In this document: positions 9,321 through 18,097 of the stretch, piece after piece
Layout of the letters: every line of letters starts with the position of its first letter
How positions within the stretch are numbered: position 1 is the first letter of the stretch
Assembly (NCBI RefSeq): GCF_036881715.1
Contig: NZ_JBAKBF010000008.1
Span: 62,001-126,000 of the forward strand
Source: Pannonibacter anstelovis
GTDB lineage: Bacteria > Pseudomonadota > Alphaproteobacteria > Rhizobiales > Stappiaceae
Length of the DNA stretch: 64,000 bases
Direction of reading: 5' to 3'
Made by a program: the position numbers and the translations under genes
The notes under the pieces: model-generated
The model's input: only the letters and a program-made list of their open reading frames with translations
What the model was told of the DNA's origin: nothing
Databases searched by the model: none

Positions 9321-9337
9321 TGCCCAATGAATGGGCA
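9321..9337. promoter_or_regulatory. Inverted repeat TGCCCA-N5-TGGGCA in the sensor-gene leader
   Basis: Perfect six-base arms around ATGAA, ending 24 bases before the sensor kinase start codon. It could be an operator or an mRNA hairpin just upstream of the ribosome-binding site (GGGGGCGCC). Confidence 0.35.
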
Positions 9338-9361
9338 GACGCCTAAATAGGGGGCGCCTGA

Positions 9362-12300
9362 ATGACAGCGCGTCAGCGCATCCTGCCGGTGCGCAGGCAT
9401 TACAACCAATGGGTCAACAACCAGACCCTGGAAGACTATGCCCTGCGGTTTACGGCCAAGAGTGCCCGGCGCTTTTCCAGCCGCGCCATTGCCCATACGG
9501 CCAGCGGGGCGATTTCGTTTCTGGCGCTGGAGGCAATCGGCGGCGCCATCACCCTGTCCTACGGCACGGCCAATGCCTTTGCCGCCATTCTAGCGGGTTG
9601 CGCCGTGCTGCTGTTCGTCGGCTGGCCCATTGCCCGCTACGCCATGCGCCACGGGGTGGACATCGACCTTCTGACGCGCGGGGCCGGCTTCGGCTACATT
9701 GGCTCGACGCTCACCTCCCTTGTCTATGCCAGTTTCACCTTCATTCTCTTCGCCATCGAAGCCTCGATCATGTCGAGCGCCCTCGACTATGCCTTCGGCA
9801 TCCCGCTATGGATCGGCTACATCATCAGCGCCCTGGCCGTCATCCCGCTGGTGACCCATGGCATTACGCTGATCAGCCGCTTCCAGCTTCTGACCCAGCC
9901 CTTCTGGATCATTCTCAACATCCTGCCTTTCATTTTCATCGCCTTCACCGACTGGCCGGCGGTGGGTGTGTGGCTCGGCTTTGCGGGTATTGATCCGGTC
10001 ACAGGCGTTCCACGCGAGGCTTACTCCAATCCCGTAGACCTTTTGCAATTCGGCGCTGCCGCTGCCGTGGTGCTGGCGCTGATGGCGCAGATCGGCGAGC
10101 AGGTGGACTTCCTGCGCTTTCTGCCCGCGAAGGAAAGCCTGTCCCCGCTGCGCCGCTTTGCCCTGTTTCTGGCTGGTCCCGGCTGGGTTGTCATCGGACT
10201 GCCGAAGCTGCTGGCGGGCTCCTTCCTTGCCGTGCTGGTGCTGTCCTCCGGCATTCCGGCGGGCGAAGCCGATCAGCCATCACGCATGTATGCGGTGGCC
10301 TTCGGCTACATGCTGCCTTCAGAACAGGCCGCCATCCTGCTGATGGCCGCCTTCGTGGTGGTGGCGCAGCTCAAGATCAACGTAATGAATGCCTATGCCG
10401 GGTCGCTGGCATGGTCCAACTTCTTCTCCCGCCTCACCCACAGCCATCCTGGCCGGGTGGTGTGGGTTGTGTTCAATGTCGGCATAGCCTTGCTGCTGAT
10501 GGAACTTGGCATTTACGAACTGCTGGAGGAAACCCTCGGGGTCTTCTCCATCATCGCCATGGCCTGGCTGTCTTCGATTTCCGCCGATCTCTTCATCAAC
10601 AAGCCGCTGGGCTTGTCACCGCCCGGCATCGAGTTCAAACGGGCCCACCTCTATGACATCAACCCCGTAGGCACCGGCGCCATGGGCGGGGCGGCACTGA
10701 TTGCGCTGCTGGCGCATTACGGCATTTTCGGCGTCACGGCGGCCGCACTCGCCACCTTCATCGCCTTCGTGCTGCCTTACGTCTTTGCCCTGCTCATCGC
10801 CTGGGGCACGAAGGGCAAGTACTATCTGGCCCGCAAGCCACGCCGCCACTGGCAGTCCCGCACCGCCATCACCTGCTCGGTCTGCGAAAATCCGTTCGAG
10901 CCGGAGGACATGGCCTATTGCCCGGCCTATCAGGTGCCGATCTGCTCGCTCTGCTGCACGCTGGATGCCCGTTGCGGCGACAGCTGCAAGCCTAAGGCGC
11001 GGCTGGCCTATCAGACCAGAGCTGCCGCAGCTGCCGCCCTGCCCGTCTGGGCCATGGAAAAGCTCGGCACCCGCCTTGGCCGCTACCTCACCACCTCGGC
11101 GCTGGTGATCGCAGGCATCGGGCTCATCCTCACCATCATCTACAATCAGTCGATGGTACACGGCGTGGAGGAGAGTCTCGCACCGGGGCAGATCATCGCG
11201 CTGATCTTTGTGGTTTTCGCCATCGCCGCGGGAATCGGCGTCTGGTTTCTGGTGCTGGCACATGACACGCGCCGGGTGGCGGAAGAAGAATCCGCCCGCC
11301 AGAACACGCTGCTGCTGCAGGAAATCGAGGCGCACCGCAAGACGGACGCCGCCCTGCAACGGGCGAAGGAAGCGGCGGAAGCGGCCAACCACGCCAAGAG
11401 CCGCTATGTCATCGGCCTCAGCCACGAATTGCGCACCCCGCTCAATGCGGTTCTCGGCTATGCGCAGGTGCTGGAGCGGGACGAAGCCATCCCGCGTGAG
11501 CGCAAGGCCAGCATTCAGGTCATCCGCCGCAGCGCGGAGCATCTTTCCGGCCTGATCGACGGCCTTCTCGACATTTCCCGCATTGAGGCTGGCCGGCTTC
11601 AAGTCAGCACGGACACGGTCAACATCCACGAGTTCCTCGACCAGATCGTCGCCATGGTGCGGCTGCAGGCGCAAGCCGCCGGGCTCAGCTTCGACTTCTC
11701 CCGCGCGCCGAACCTGCCCGCGGTTATTCGCACCGACGAAAAGCGCCTGCGCCAGATCCTCGTCAACCTCCTGTCCAACGCCATCAAGTTCACGGACAAG
11801 GGCAAAATTACCCTGGACGTGGCCTACCGCTCGCAAGTCGCCACCTTCCGCATCACCGACACGGGCCGGGGCATTGCCCCGCAGGATCTGGAGCGCATTT
11901 TCGAGCCCTTCGGCCGTGGCAGCAGCGAAGCCGTGCACCGCACGCCCGGCCTTGGCCTTGGGCTGACCATCACCAAGCTTCTGGCGCAAACGCTGGGCGG
12001 CTCCATTGATGTGACAAGCGAACCGGGCAAGGGCAGCACCTTCACCGTGCGGCTGATGCTGGCAGCCCTCAACGGCCCCGCGCCTGCCCTTGCCGCCGAC
12101 CGGCTGGTGCGCGGCTATGAGGGGCCGCGCCGCTCCATCCTCGTCATCGACGACAATGGCGACCACCGCGCCCTCATGCGCGAAATGCTGGCACCACTCG
12201 GCTTCATCGTGCTGACGGCGGAAAACGGGCAGGAAGGCATAGACCTCACGCTTGAACTGGCCCCGGATCTGGTGCTGGCCGACATTTCCATGCCCGGCCT

Positions 12301-12799
12301 CAACGGCTGGGAAGTGGCAGCGGCCCTGCGCCATCGCGGCTACAAGGGCCGCATCGTCATGCTCTCGGCCAATATCGGTGATACGGCCCTGCGCCCCACC
12401 GGCGAGCCAGCCCATGACGATACGCTGGCAAAGCCCGTGGACATGGCCCAGCTTCTCGACCGGCTTGGCCGCCTGCCCGGCCTCGTCTGGCGCTATGGCT
12501 CCCCTGCCTCAGCTGCGCCAGAACAGCTGGCCGCCCCTTCCCTCCCCATCATCCTGCCTCAGGCAGAGCCGCAGCGGGAAACGGCGCCGGGACTTTATGC
12601 CAATCCCGGCCCCGGTCACTTGCGTGACCTGATGGATCTTGGCGACATCGGCTATGTGCATGGCATCGAGGCAAAGCTGAGCGAACTGGACCGGGAAGCG
12701 GGCAACGGCCCTCTAGTTGCGGCCTTGCGCGAACGGCTGGAGCAGTTTGATTTTGCTGGCTACAGAACCATCCTGGAAGAGGTCCAGCCCCATGACTGA
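9362..12799 (+). CDS. NCS1-like transporter domain fused to hybrid histidine kinase
   Basis: 1145 residues. Residues ~15-490 form about twelve membrane segments resembling NCS1 purine/cytosine/allantoin permeases (NNQTLEDYALRFT, AHTASGAISFLALEAIGG, LLTRGAGFGYIGSTLTSL). A cysteine cluster follows at ~505-540 (CSVC, then CPAYQVPICSLCC, then CGDSC), probably metal-binding. Next come two more membrane helices and a short coiled coil. The kinase core has the H-box SHELRTPLNAVLGY with His688, the N-box NLLSNAIKF, and GLGLGLTI. A receiver domain carries Asp974 (LVLADISMPG) and Lys in LAKPVD. The product overlaps the response regulator gene by eight bases. It sits divergent from urtABCDE, so it probably senses urea or a purine-derived nitrogen compound; ligand and any transport activity are unknown. 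CbrA-type kinases with transporter domains are the nearest conceptual parallel. Confidence 0.9.
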   Translation: MTARQRILPVRRHYNQWVNNQTLEDYALRFTAKSARRFSSRAIAHTASGAISFLALEAIGGAITLSYGTANAFAAILAGCAVLLFVGWPIARYAMRHGVDIDLLTRGAGFGYIGSTLTSLVYASFTFILFAIEASIMSSALDYAFGIPLWIGYIISALAVIPLVTHGITLISRFQLLTQPFWIILNILPFIFIAFTDWPAVGVWLGFAGIDPVTGVPREAYSNPVDLLQFGAAAAVVLALMAQIGEQVDFLRFLPAKESLSPLRRFALFLAGPGWVVIGLPKLLAGSFLAVLVLSSGIPAGEADQPSRMYAVAFGYMLPSEQAAILLMAAFVVVAQLKINVMNAYAGSLAWSNFFSRLTHSHPGRVVWVVFNVGIALLLMELGIYELLEETLGVFSIIAMAWLSSISADLFINKPLGLSPPGIEFKRAHLYDINPVGTGAMGGAALIALLAHYGIFGVTAAALATFIAFVLPYVFALLIAWGTKGKYYLARKPRRHWQSRTAITCSVCENPFEPEDMAYCPAYQVPICSLCCTLDARCGDSCKPKARLAYQTRAAAAAALPVWAMEKLGTRLGRYLTTSALVIAGIGLILTIIYNQSMVHGVEESLAPGQIIALIFVVFAIAAGIGVWFLVLAHDTRRVAEEESARQNTLLLQEIEAHRKTDAALQRAKEAAEAANHAKSRYVIGLSHELRTPLNAVLGYAQVLERDEAIPRERKASIQVIRRSAEHLSGLIDGLLDISRIEAGRLQVSTDTVNIHEFLDQIVAMVRLQAQAAGLSFDFSRAPNLPAVIRTDEKRLRQILVNLLSNAIKFTDKGKITLDVAYRSQVATFRITDTGRGIAPQDLERIFEPFGRGSSEAVHRTPGLGLGLTITKLLAQTLGGSIDVTSEPGKGSTFTVRLMLAALNGPAPALAADRLVRGYEGPRRSILVIDDNGDHRALMREMLAPLGFIVLTAENGQEGIDLTLELAPDLVLADISMPGLNGWEVAAALRHRGYKGRIVMLSANIGDTALRPTGEPAHDDTLAKPVDMAQLLDRLGRLPGLVWRYGSPASAAPEQLAAPSLPIILPQAEPQRETAPGLYANPGPGHLRDLMDLGDIGYVHGIEAKLSELDREAGNGPLVAALRERLEQFDFAGYRTILEEVQPHD

Positions 12800-13751
12800 A
12801 GGTATGTCTGAAGCCATGACTGAAGCTCCTGCCCAGCGCGACATCGTCCTTGTGGTGGATGATTCCCCCGAAACTCTCGGCTTCCTGACGAAGGCGCTGG
12901 AGGCATCGGGCGTGACGGTTCTGGTCGCGACATCCGGCACGGCGGCGCTCACCATTGCCGGGCGCATCACACCCGACATGGTGCTGATGGACGCGGTGAT
13001 GCCGCAGCCGGACGGCTTTGAAACCTGCCGCCAGCTGAAAGCCATGCCGGAACTGGCGCATGTGCCGGTGATCTTCATGACTGGCCTCAGCGAGACGGAA
13101 CATGTGGTGCATGCGCTGGAAAGCGGCGGCGTCGATTTTCTGACCAAACCGATCAATCTCGACGAGCTGCAGGCGCGCATCCGCGTGCATCTGGCCAATG
13201 CCCGTCAGGTGCAGAGCGCCCGCATCGCGCTCGATGCCGCCGGGCGCCACCTGATGGCCGTCGCCTCCACTGGCAGCCTGAAATGGGCAACGCCGCAGGC
13301 GCGCACGGCGCTCAATCAGTTTGCCGGGCGCATGGAAGGCGATGTGCCATCCCTCATCAGCCAGCATCTGGGCACCTGGCTTGGAAGCCCCAGTCCGATG
13401 GCAAGTCAGGCGGGCGGAAACCGGACCACTTCCTTCGTGGGAGCGCCGGGGCAGAAGCTTGATTTCACCTATCTGGGCGCCGTCGGCCCGGATGAATATC
13501 TCTTCCGCCTCACGGGCGGAGACGAGGCCGGCCAGACCGAGGGCCTGCGCACCCGCTTCGGTCTCACTGCCCGCGAAGCAGAGGTGCTGCTATGGATAGC
13601 CCGTGGCAAGGCCAACAAGGATATCGGCGAAATCCTTGGACTGTCACCGCGCACGGTGAACAAGCATCTGGAACAGATCTATGTGAAGCTCGGCGTCGAA
13701 AACCGTGCCTCCGCCGCCGTGAAGGCCGCCGAAGCGATGAGCGAGCTGTAG
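12792..13751 (+). CDS. Response regulator, receiver + LuxR-type HTH
   Basis: 319 residues. The N-terminal receiver domain runs from ~17 to 130, with acidic pair VVDDS, phospho-acceptor Asp67 (DMVLMDAVMPQPDG) and Lys119 (FLTKPIN). A ~100-residue linker without recognised domain follows. The C terminus (~255-315) is a LuxR/NarL helix-turn-helix (LTAREAEVLLWIARGK, then GLSPRTVNKHLEQIYVKLGV). The start ATG overlaps the sensor kinase stop (ATGACTGA); ATGs four and eight codons further in are alternatives. Operon and coupling make it the cognate partner of the transporter-linked kinase, and the adjacent urt operon the most likely target (inference). Confidence 0.9.
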   Translation: MTEGMSEAMTEAPAQRDIVLVVDDSPETLGFLTKALEASGVTVLVATSGTAALTIAGRITPDMVLMDAVMPQPDGFETCRQLKAMPELAHVPVIFMTGLSETEHVVHALESGGVDFLTKPINLDELQARIRVHLANARQVQSARIALDAAGRHLMAVASTGSLKWATPQARTALNQFAGRMEGDVPSLISQHLGTWLGSPSPMASQAGGNRTTSFVGAPGQKLDFTYLGAVGPDEYLFRLTGGDEAGQTEGLRTRFGLTAREAEVLLWIARGKANKDIGEILGLSPRTVNKHLEQIYVKLGVENRASAAVKAAEAMSEL

Positions 13752-13841
13752 CGGCGCGATTGCACCCAGGGACCGATCTGGACTAGAGAGGCTTCGATTG
13801 CAGGCGGCTTTTCGTCCCGGCAGGAAGAAGGTAACCGGCTC

Positions 13842-14483
13842 ATGATGTTCGACAAGGCCCCCGAAACACTGCTGAACGTGCTGATGGTGCTCGACTATGT
13901 GGGCGTTGCCGTCTTTGCGGTGACCGGCGCCATTGTTGCTTCCCGCAAGAGCATGGACTTCATCGCCTTCCTGTTCTTCGCCACCATGACCGGTGTCGGT
14001 GGCGGCACGCTGCGCGATCTCATCCTCGGCGTGCCCGTGTTCTGGACCAAATCCGAGGGCTACCTGCTGGTCTGTTTCGGCGTGAGCGTGCTGATGTGGT
14101 TCGGCGCACATATCGTCGAAGGCTGGGGCAAGCCGCTACGCTGGGCCGATGCCATCGGCCTTTCTGCCTATTGCGTGATGGGTGCAGCCAAATCCATGGC
14201 TGTCGATCACATGCCGCTCGTCGCCATCCTGCTGGGGGCATCCACTGCCACGTTCGGCGGCATCCTCCGCGATGTGGTGGCGGGGGATCCGACCGCCATT
14301 GCCAAGCCGGAGATTTATGTCACGGCCGCCTTTACGGGCGCGGCCGTCTTTGTGGTGCTGACGCTCGTCGGCTTCTCGCTCTGGCCCGCGGCCCTCATTG
14401 GTGCGCTTGCAGCCTTTATCATCCGGGGCGGCGCCATTCTAAGAGGCTGGACGCTGCCGGGCTATTCGGCACCGAAACCTTGA
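13842..14483 (+). CDS. UPF0126 / TRIC-family membrane protein
   Basis: 213 residues with six to seven hydrophobic helices. It shows the duplicated Gly-rich motif of the UPF0126 (YicG/YadS, TRIC-channel) family: TGVGGGTLRDLILG in the first half and TFGGILRDVVAG in the second. Bacterial TRIC homologues form trimeric cation-permeable channels, and some members have been connected with glycine uptake. It begins 90 bp after the response regulator and may be a separate transcription unit. The second Met is an equally possible start. Confidence 0.88.
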   Translation: MMFDKAPETLLNVLMVLDYVGVAVFAVTGAIVASRKSMDFIAFLFFATMTGVGGGTLRDLILGVPVFWTKSEGYLLVCFGVSVLMWFGAHIVEGWGKPLRWADAIGLSAYCVMGAAKSMAVDHMPLVAILLGASTATFGGILRDVVAGDPTAIAKPEIYVTAAFTGAAVFVVLTLVGFSLWPAALIGALAAFIIRGGAILRGWTLPGYSAPKP

Positions 14484-14496
14484 ATTTCAACTAGCC

Positions 14497-14850
14497 TCAG
14501 GCAGCGCGGCTGTCCGGGCCAGGAAGGGCGCGGGATGGTGAGGACTGTTCAACCTCGGCCCGCAGCTTGTCGGCTTCCTTGTGCCACTTGTCAGCCTCGG
14601 AGCGCTTGACGCGCGCCTCGCGGCGCCAGCGGCCCTGTTTGGCCCAGGCTCCAAGCCCGCCAATGACGATCCCCACCAGCATGGCGGCAAAAATCACCCA
14701 GAACAGCGGCACGCCGGTGAGCGTCAGGCGCGGGTCCTGCGGATCAAAAGGGTTGAGCGAGAGATTGACCCCATGCCGGTTGGCAACCGAAAGCGGCACC
14801 ACCACAAGAGCGATGGCAACAAGGATCAGGTTCTTGAGAAACCGGGTCAC
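14497..14850 (-). CDS. LapA-domain membrane protein (DUF1049)
   Basis: 117 residues from a GTG start with AAGGCAG upstream. Two membrane helices are visible (ILVAIALVVVPLSVAN and FWVIFAAMLVGIVIGGLGAW) joined by the short periplasmic stretch typical of LapA/YciS proteins (NLSLNPFDPQDPRLTLTGVP). A charged cytoplasmic coiled coil of ~40 residues follows. In enterobacteria LapA and LapB regulate lipopolysaccharide synthesis; whether this short alphaproteobacterial form does so is unknown. It lies downstream of ihfB in the same direction, a common order in this class. Its end is 13 bp from the convergent TRIC gene. Confidence 0.8.
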   Translation of the reverse strand: MTRFLKNLILVAIALVVVPLSVANRHGVNLSLNPFDPQDPRLTLTGVPLFWVIFAAMLVGIVIGGLGAWAKQGRWRREARVKRSEADKWHKEADKLRAEVEQSSPSRALPGPDSRAA

Positions 14851-14984
14851 GGGCTCTGCCTTTTTCTAGAGCATGTCCGGCGGCAACGGCTTGGCCTGCA
14901 ATGCTCTCATTTCTTTGTCTTCACGCAGCCGCGGAGGCAAACCGGCTTCCGCTTTTGCTGGAGCTGCTCTGGGCCATACGGCGG

Positions 14985-15299
14985 TCAGTCTTCGTCGTCG
15001 CCGTCTTCGCCATGGTCGACGCCATCATTCAGGCGCTCACGCATTTCCTTGCCGGTCTTGAAGAAGGGAACGTATTTCTCGTCCACCTCGACCTTCTGCC
15101 CCGTGCGCGGATTGCGGCCGACGCGGGCCGGGCGGTTCTTGACGGAAAAGGCGCCGAAGCCGCGCAATTCCACACGGTCACCGCGCATCAGCGCCTCGGT
15201 GATCTCGTCCAGGATCGCATTGACGATGTTCTCGACATCACGCTGATAGAGATGCGGGTTCTGCTCCGCGATGCGCTGCACTAGCTCGGATTTGATCAT
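14985..15299 (-). CDS. ihfB: Integration host factor subunit beta
   Basis: 104 residues. The DNA-binding beta-arm is intact (ELRGFGAFSVKNRPARVGRNPRTG, here abridged to GFGAFSVKNRPARVGRNP) with the intercalating proline at about residue 64. The N terminus MIKSELVQRIAEQNPHL is typical of IhfB. The C terminus ends in an acidic tail (HGEDGDDED). The start, behind AGGGAGCGGGG, overlaps the sppA stop by ATGA, so the two genes are coupled. IHF-alpha must be encoded elsewhere. Confidence 0.95.
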   Translation of the reverse strand: MIKSELVQRIAEQNPHLYQRDVENIVNAILDEITEALMRGDRVELRGFGAFSVKNRPARVGRNPRTGQKVEVDEKYVPFFKTGKEMRERLNDGVDHGEDGDDED

Positions 15300-16300
15300 T
15301 CCCCGCTCCCTTGTTCCTGACCACCCGGCACACCTCCGGGAGCGTGCCAAACAGAGACGAGCCCGTCAAGCGTAAGGCTCGGAGAAATCAATCCCTTAGC
15401 CTCTGAAACGCCCTCAATCAGCGCCTTGGCGGCCCCTTCACCGATCCCTTGCGAAATCCTTGCAGAAAATGGCAGGCCACTTTGCTCCTCGGGAACCTTC
15501 CAGGTGACGACCGGAAGATCCTTCGCAACGCCCTTTTCCTTCTCCAGCCAGGCGATGGCGGCGTCTTCACCGCCGATGGCATCCACCAGCTTGCGCTCCT
15601 GTGCCCGGAAGCCGGTGACGATGCTCCCGTCAGCCACGGCCCTTGCCTCTTCCGGGGTCAGCTTGCGCCTCTCGGTAACCAGCTTGACGAACCAGTCGTA
15701 GCTGTCGCCCACCAGAAGCGCCAGCATGTCACGGGTTTCCTCAGATGGAGAAGAATAGAAATCAGGTTCAGCCTTCATGGGCGCGCTCTTCACCGCGTCC
15801 ATCTTCACACCGACCATATCCATCAGTTTCTCGGCATTGCCGAACTGGAACAGGACGCCGATCGATCCGGTGATCGAGTTGTAGCGCGCCACGATATGAT
15901 CGCCGGCCAGAGCCACCATGTAGCCGGCGGACGCACCAACAGTGCGGATCTCGGAGACGACGGGCTTCTTCGCCGAAAGCTCGCGCAGGGCCTGATACAG
16001 CGCCTCTCCGCCCGTGGTGCTGCCGCCCGGCGAATTGATGGAGATGATCACCCCGGCGACATTCTTGTCCTCGCCCATTTCGCGGATCAGCTTCAGCTGG
16101 TCCCGGTCTTCCAGGATCACGCCTTCAACGGGCAGACGGGCAATATGCGGGCTGTTGCGCTCGGCATTGAAACCGCCACCAAGGGCAACGAGGCCTGAGA
16201 CAAGGGCGGCAGCCAGGATGAGAAAGGCTGCAACGCGCCAGAACACGAGCTTGCGGCGGAGCCTCCGGCGGTCGGTTATGGCTTCGGCATCCAGGGACAT
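15296..16300 (-). CDS. sppA: Signal peptide peptidase SppA (S49 family, short form)
   Basis: 334 residues with one N-terminal membrane anchor (~20-40). The S49 core holds the substrate-binding motif IISINSPGGSTTGGEALY, the nucleophile region VGASAGYMVA with Ser124, and a lysine in KSAPMKAEPD (Lys176). The 52-residue spacing of Ser and Lys equals that of the Bacillus SppA dyad. Short SppA enzymes degrade leftover signal peptides in the membrane. The start has GGAG eight bases upstream, and the gene overlaps ihfB. Confidence 0.93.
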   Translation of the reverse strand: MSLDAEAITDRRRLRRKLVFWRVAAFLILAAALVSGLVALGGGFNAERNSPHIARLPVEGVILEDRDQLKLIREMGEDKNVAGVIISINSPGGSTTGGEALYQALRELSAKKPVVSEIRTVGASAGYMVALAGDHIVARYNSITGSIGVLFQFGNAEKLMDMVGVKMDAVKSAPMKAEPDFYSSPSEETRDMLALLVGDSYDWFVKLVTERRKLTPEEARAVADGSIVTGFRAQERKLVDAIGGEDAAIAWLEKEKGVAKDLPVVTWKVPEEQSGLPFSARISQGIGEGAAKALIEGVSEAKGLISPSLTLDGLVSVWHAPGGVPGGQEQGSGE

Positions 16301-16443
16301 CTGTCACGCTCCACAGTCAACGGCCTTCATGGCTACACAGCCTAGGCCGCGATGAAAAGCCTAAATAGGCTGCAAGGTCAAATCATTGGCTGAGGGACAG
16401 ACAGAGCCGCCAGTCTTGCTCCCTGGCCCGGAGCGCCCATGCG

Positions 16444-16474
16444 CAAGGCCGGAGACATCAAAACCCCGGCCTTG
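16444..16474 (-). terminator. Candidate stem-loop between the small membrane gene and sppA
   Basis: Arms 16444-16452 (CAAGGCCGG) and 16466-16474 pair perfectly over nine bases, 43 bp past the stop of the upstream leftward gene. There is no T-run in the leftward direction, so its role as terminator is only probable. Confidence 0.4.
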
Positions 16475-16516
16475 AGTTAAGATTCTCGCCTTGCTTGAGG
16501 CTGACGGCACGGCGCA

Positions 16517-16903
16517 TCAACCTGCCGCATGAGCGGCAATCCGGCGCAGGCGGCGCAGGATCATGACAAACGGCACCATGGAGATGGCCATGACGGCCGA
16601 GCCTGTCATCGCCAGCAAGAGATTGCCATCCTCGATGGCAATCGCAACGCCGGGGATCATCAGCCACATGCCAACGGTTGCTGCGGCAAAATGCAGCCGC
16701 GCCAGCCGGGAATGGGCCGCTTGCGGCACGGCGTTGTAGTAGAGCCCGAAGAGCGTCATCGTCAGAAAGCCCAGAAGGGTCAGCTGCACGTTGGCGGTGG
16801 CAAAGCCTGCCCCCTGGCCTGCGGACATCTGAATGCCGAAAATGATGCTGCCGACGCCATAGAACATGGCGGAAATGAAGAACCAGAAGGAAATGCCTCG
16901 CAT
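16517..16903 (-). CDS. Small four-helix membrane protein, unknown function
   Basis: 128 residues, of which most lie in four hydrophobic helices (ISFWFFISAMFYGVGSIIF; LTLLGFLTMTLFGLYYNAV; LHFAAATVGMWLMIPGVAI; LAMTGSAVMAISMVPFVMI). The start has AAGGA before it. Helix 3, with its His followed by a Gly-Met-Trp turn, recalls heme-copper oxidase subunit I, but this is a weak resemblance and the usual His pairs are not all present. I do not recognise a defined family. Its neighbours give no functional hint. Confidence 0.75.
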   Translation of the reverse strand: MRGISFWFFISAMFYGVGSIIFGIQMSAGQGAGFATANVQLTLLGFLTMTLFGLYYNAVPQAAHSRLARLHFAAATVGMWLMIPGVAIAIEDGNLLLAMTGSAVMAISMVPFVMILRRLRRIAAHAAG

Positions 16904-17263
16904 GGGTCTGTTCCTTGATCCAAAGCCGCTCCAGCGCCATGATGGCTCTGCAGCCCGCCCCCATGGCTATGGCATGCGCCTGTTGCGGGACCAAAACCGT
17001 GGTCTGCATCACATTCCGGCCGATTGGCTTGCGCTATGAAACTCTGCCGCCTGAGGCCTACGGAGGGTCACATCCGGTCACAACCGCGTGGGACTGCCCG
17101 GAGAGACGGCATTTGATGCCCTCTTTCCCTTGACGAACCGGGGGAAACAAAGGCAAGCCAGCTCATTCGAAAGGCAGGAAGCATCACGAATCATCCGCCT
17201 TTCGGTTTCACCCATCACACATGCCCGGCACCTGTGCCGCCGGGTCATCCGGGAGTGCCCGCC
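16904..17263. other. Intergenic region, 360 bp
   Basis: Separates two divergent genes, so it must contain promoters for both. Short frames occur but have no start context or recognisable product. I see no clear hairpin or repeat. Confidence 0.5.
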
Positions 17264-18091
17264 ATGCGCAAGCTGCTTTGCGCTCTTGCCCTTTCCCTGA
17301 CTGCATCCCTCGTTCCATTCCTCGCAATCCAGCCCGCTCAGGCAGCCTCCTGCGGTAATGATGCCTCCGGCTTCAATGCCTGGCTCGCCGCGTTCAAGGA
17401 AGAGGCGCCCGGCAAGTACGGGCTCAAGTCCTATACGGTTGCCAATGCCCTGGAGGGGGTCACCTATGATCCGCAGGTCATCAAACTCGACCGGGGCCAG
17501 AAGTCGTTCAAGCTGAGCTTCGAGGAGTTCTACAAGCGCCGCGTCAACAAGGCGCTGATCGACCGGGGCCGCATGATGCACGCCCAGTATGCCGGTATGT
17601 TCGAACGCATCCAGCAGGATTTTGGCGTGCCGCCGCAGATCATCATCGCCATCTGGGGCCTGGAGACCGGTTATGGCGCGAACTCCGGCAAGATGGATGT
17701 GGTGCGCTCGCTGGCGACACTGTCCTATGACTGCCGCCGCTCCGAGTTCTTCACCCGCGAACTGGTGTCGGCCCTGACGATCATCGAAAACGGCGACAAG
17801 GTGCGCGAGGACATGCGCGGCGCCTGGGCGGGCGAGCTGGGCCAGACCCAGTTTCTGGCCAGCTCCTATCTCAACTACGCCGTCGACTATGACCGGGACG
17901 GCAAGCGCGACCTGATCCGCTCCATCCCGGATGTGATGGCCTCCACCGCCAACTACCTGAAGCAGAAGGGCTGGCGCGCCGGAGAAAGCTGGGCGCCCGG
18001 CACACCGAACCACGAGGTTCTGCGGGAGTGGAACAAGGCCGAAGTCTATGTCCAGACCATCGGCGTGATGGCAGAAAAGCTCGTCGAATGA
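17264..18091 (+). CDS. Lytic murein transglycosylase, MltB/SLT_2 type
   Basis: 275 residues. The chosen start gives a Sec signal peptide (MRKLLCALALSLTASLV, cleavage near AQAASC); an upstream in-frame ATG would put ten charged and Pro-rich residues before it. The mature protein is the SLT_2 domain alone: FNAWLAAFKEEAPGKYGLKS, KLDRGQKSFKLSFEEF, and the catalytic Glu in IWGLETGYGANSG, then GELGQTQFLASSYL. It lacks the C-terminal peptidoglycan-binding domain often found in this family. It cleaves glycan strands to 1,6-anhydro ends in the periplasm. A good terminator follows. Confidence 0.9.
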   Translation: MRKLLCALALSLTASLVPFLAIQPAQAASCGNDASGFNAWLAAFKEEAPGKYGLKSYTVANALEGVTYDPQVIKLDRGQKSFKLSFEEFYKRRVNKALIDRGRMMHAQYAGMFERIQQDFGVPPQIIIAIWGLETGYGANSGKMDVVRSLATLSYDCRRSEFFTRELVSALTIIENGDKVREDMRGAWAGELGQTQFLASSYLNYAVDYDRDGKRDLIRSIPDVMASTANYLKQKGWRAGESWAPGTPNHEVLREWNKAEVYVQTIGVMAEKLVE

Positions 18092-18097
18092 AAAGGC

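Larger units (their letters stand above)
8999..9361. promoter_or_regulatory. Divergent promoter region, urtA / sensor kinase
   Basis: 363 bp with no gene. It separates the leftward urt operon from the rightward sensor-regulator pair and must hold both promoters. Two perfect inverted repeats are visible, listed separately. I searched for a sigma-54 site (TGGCAC-N5-TTGCA) on both strands and found no convincing match. Confidence 0.6.

Noticed and set aside
10616..12415. 599-codon leftward frame
   Set aside because: Lies fully within the sensor kinase gene, whose motifs are intact on the other strand.
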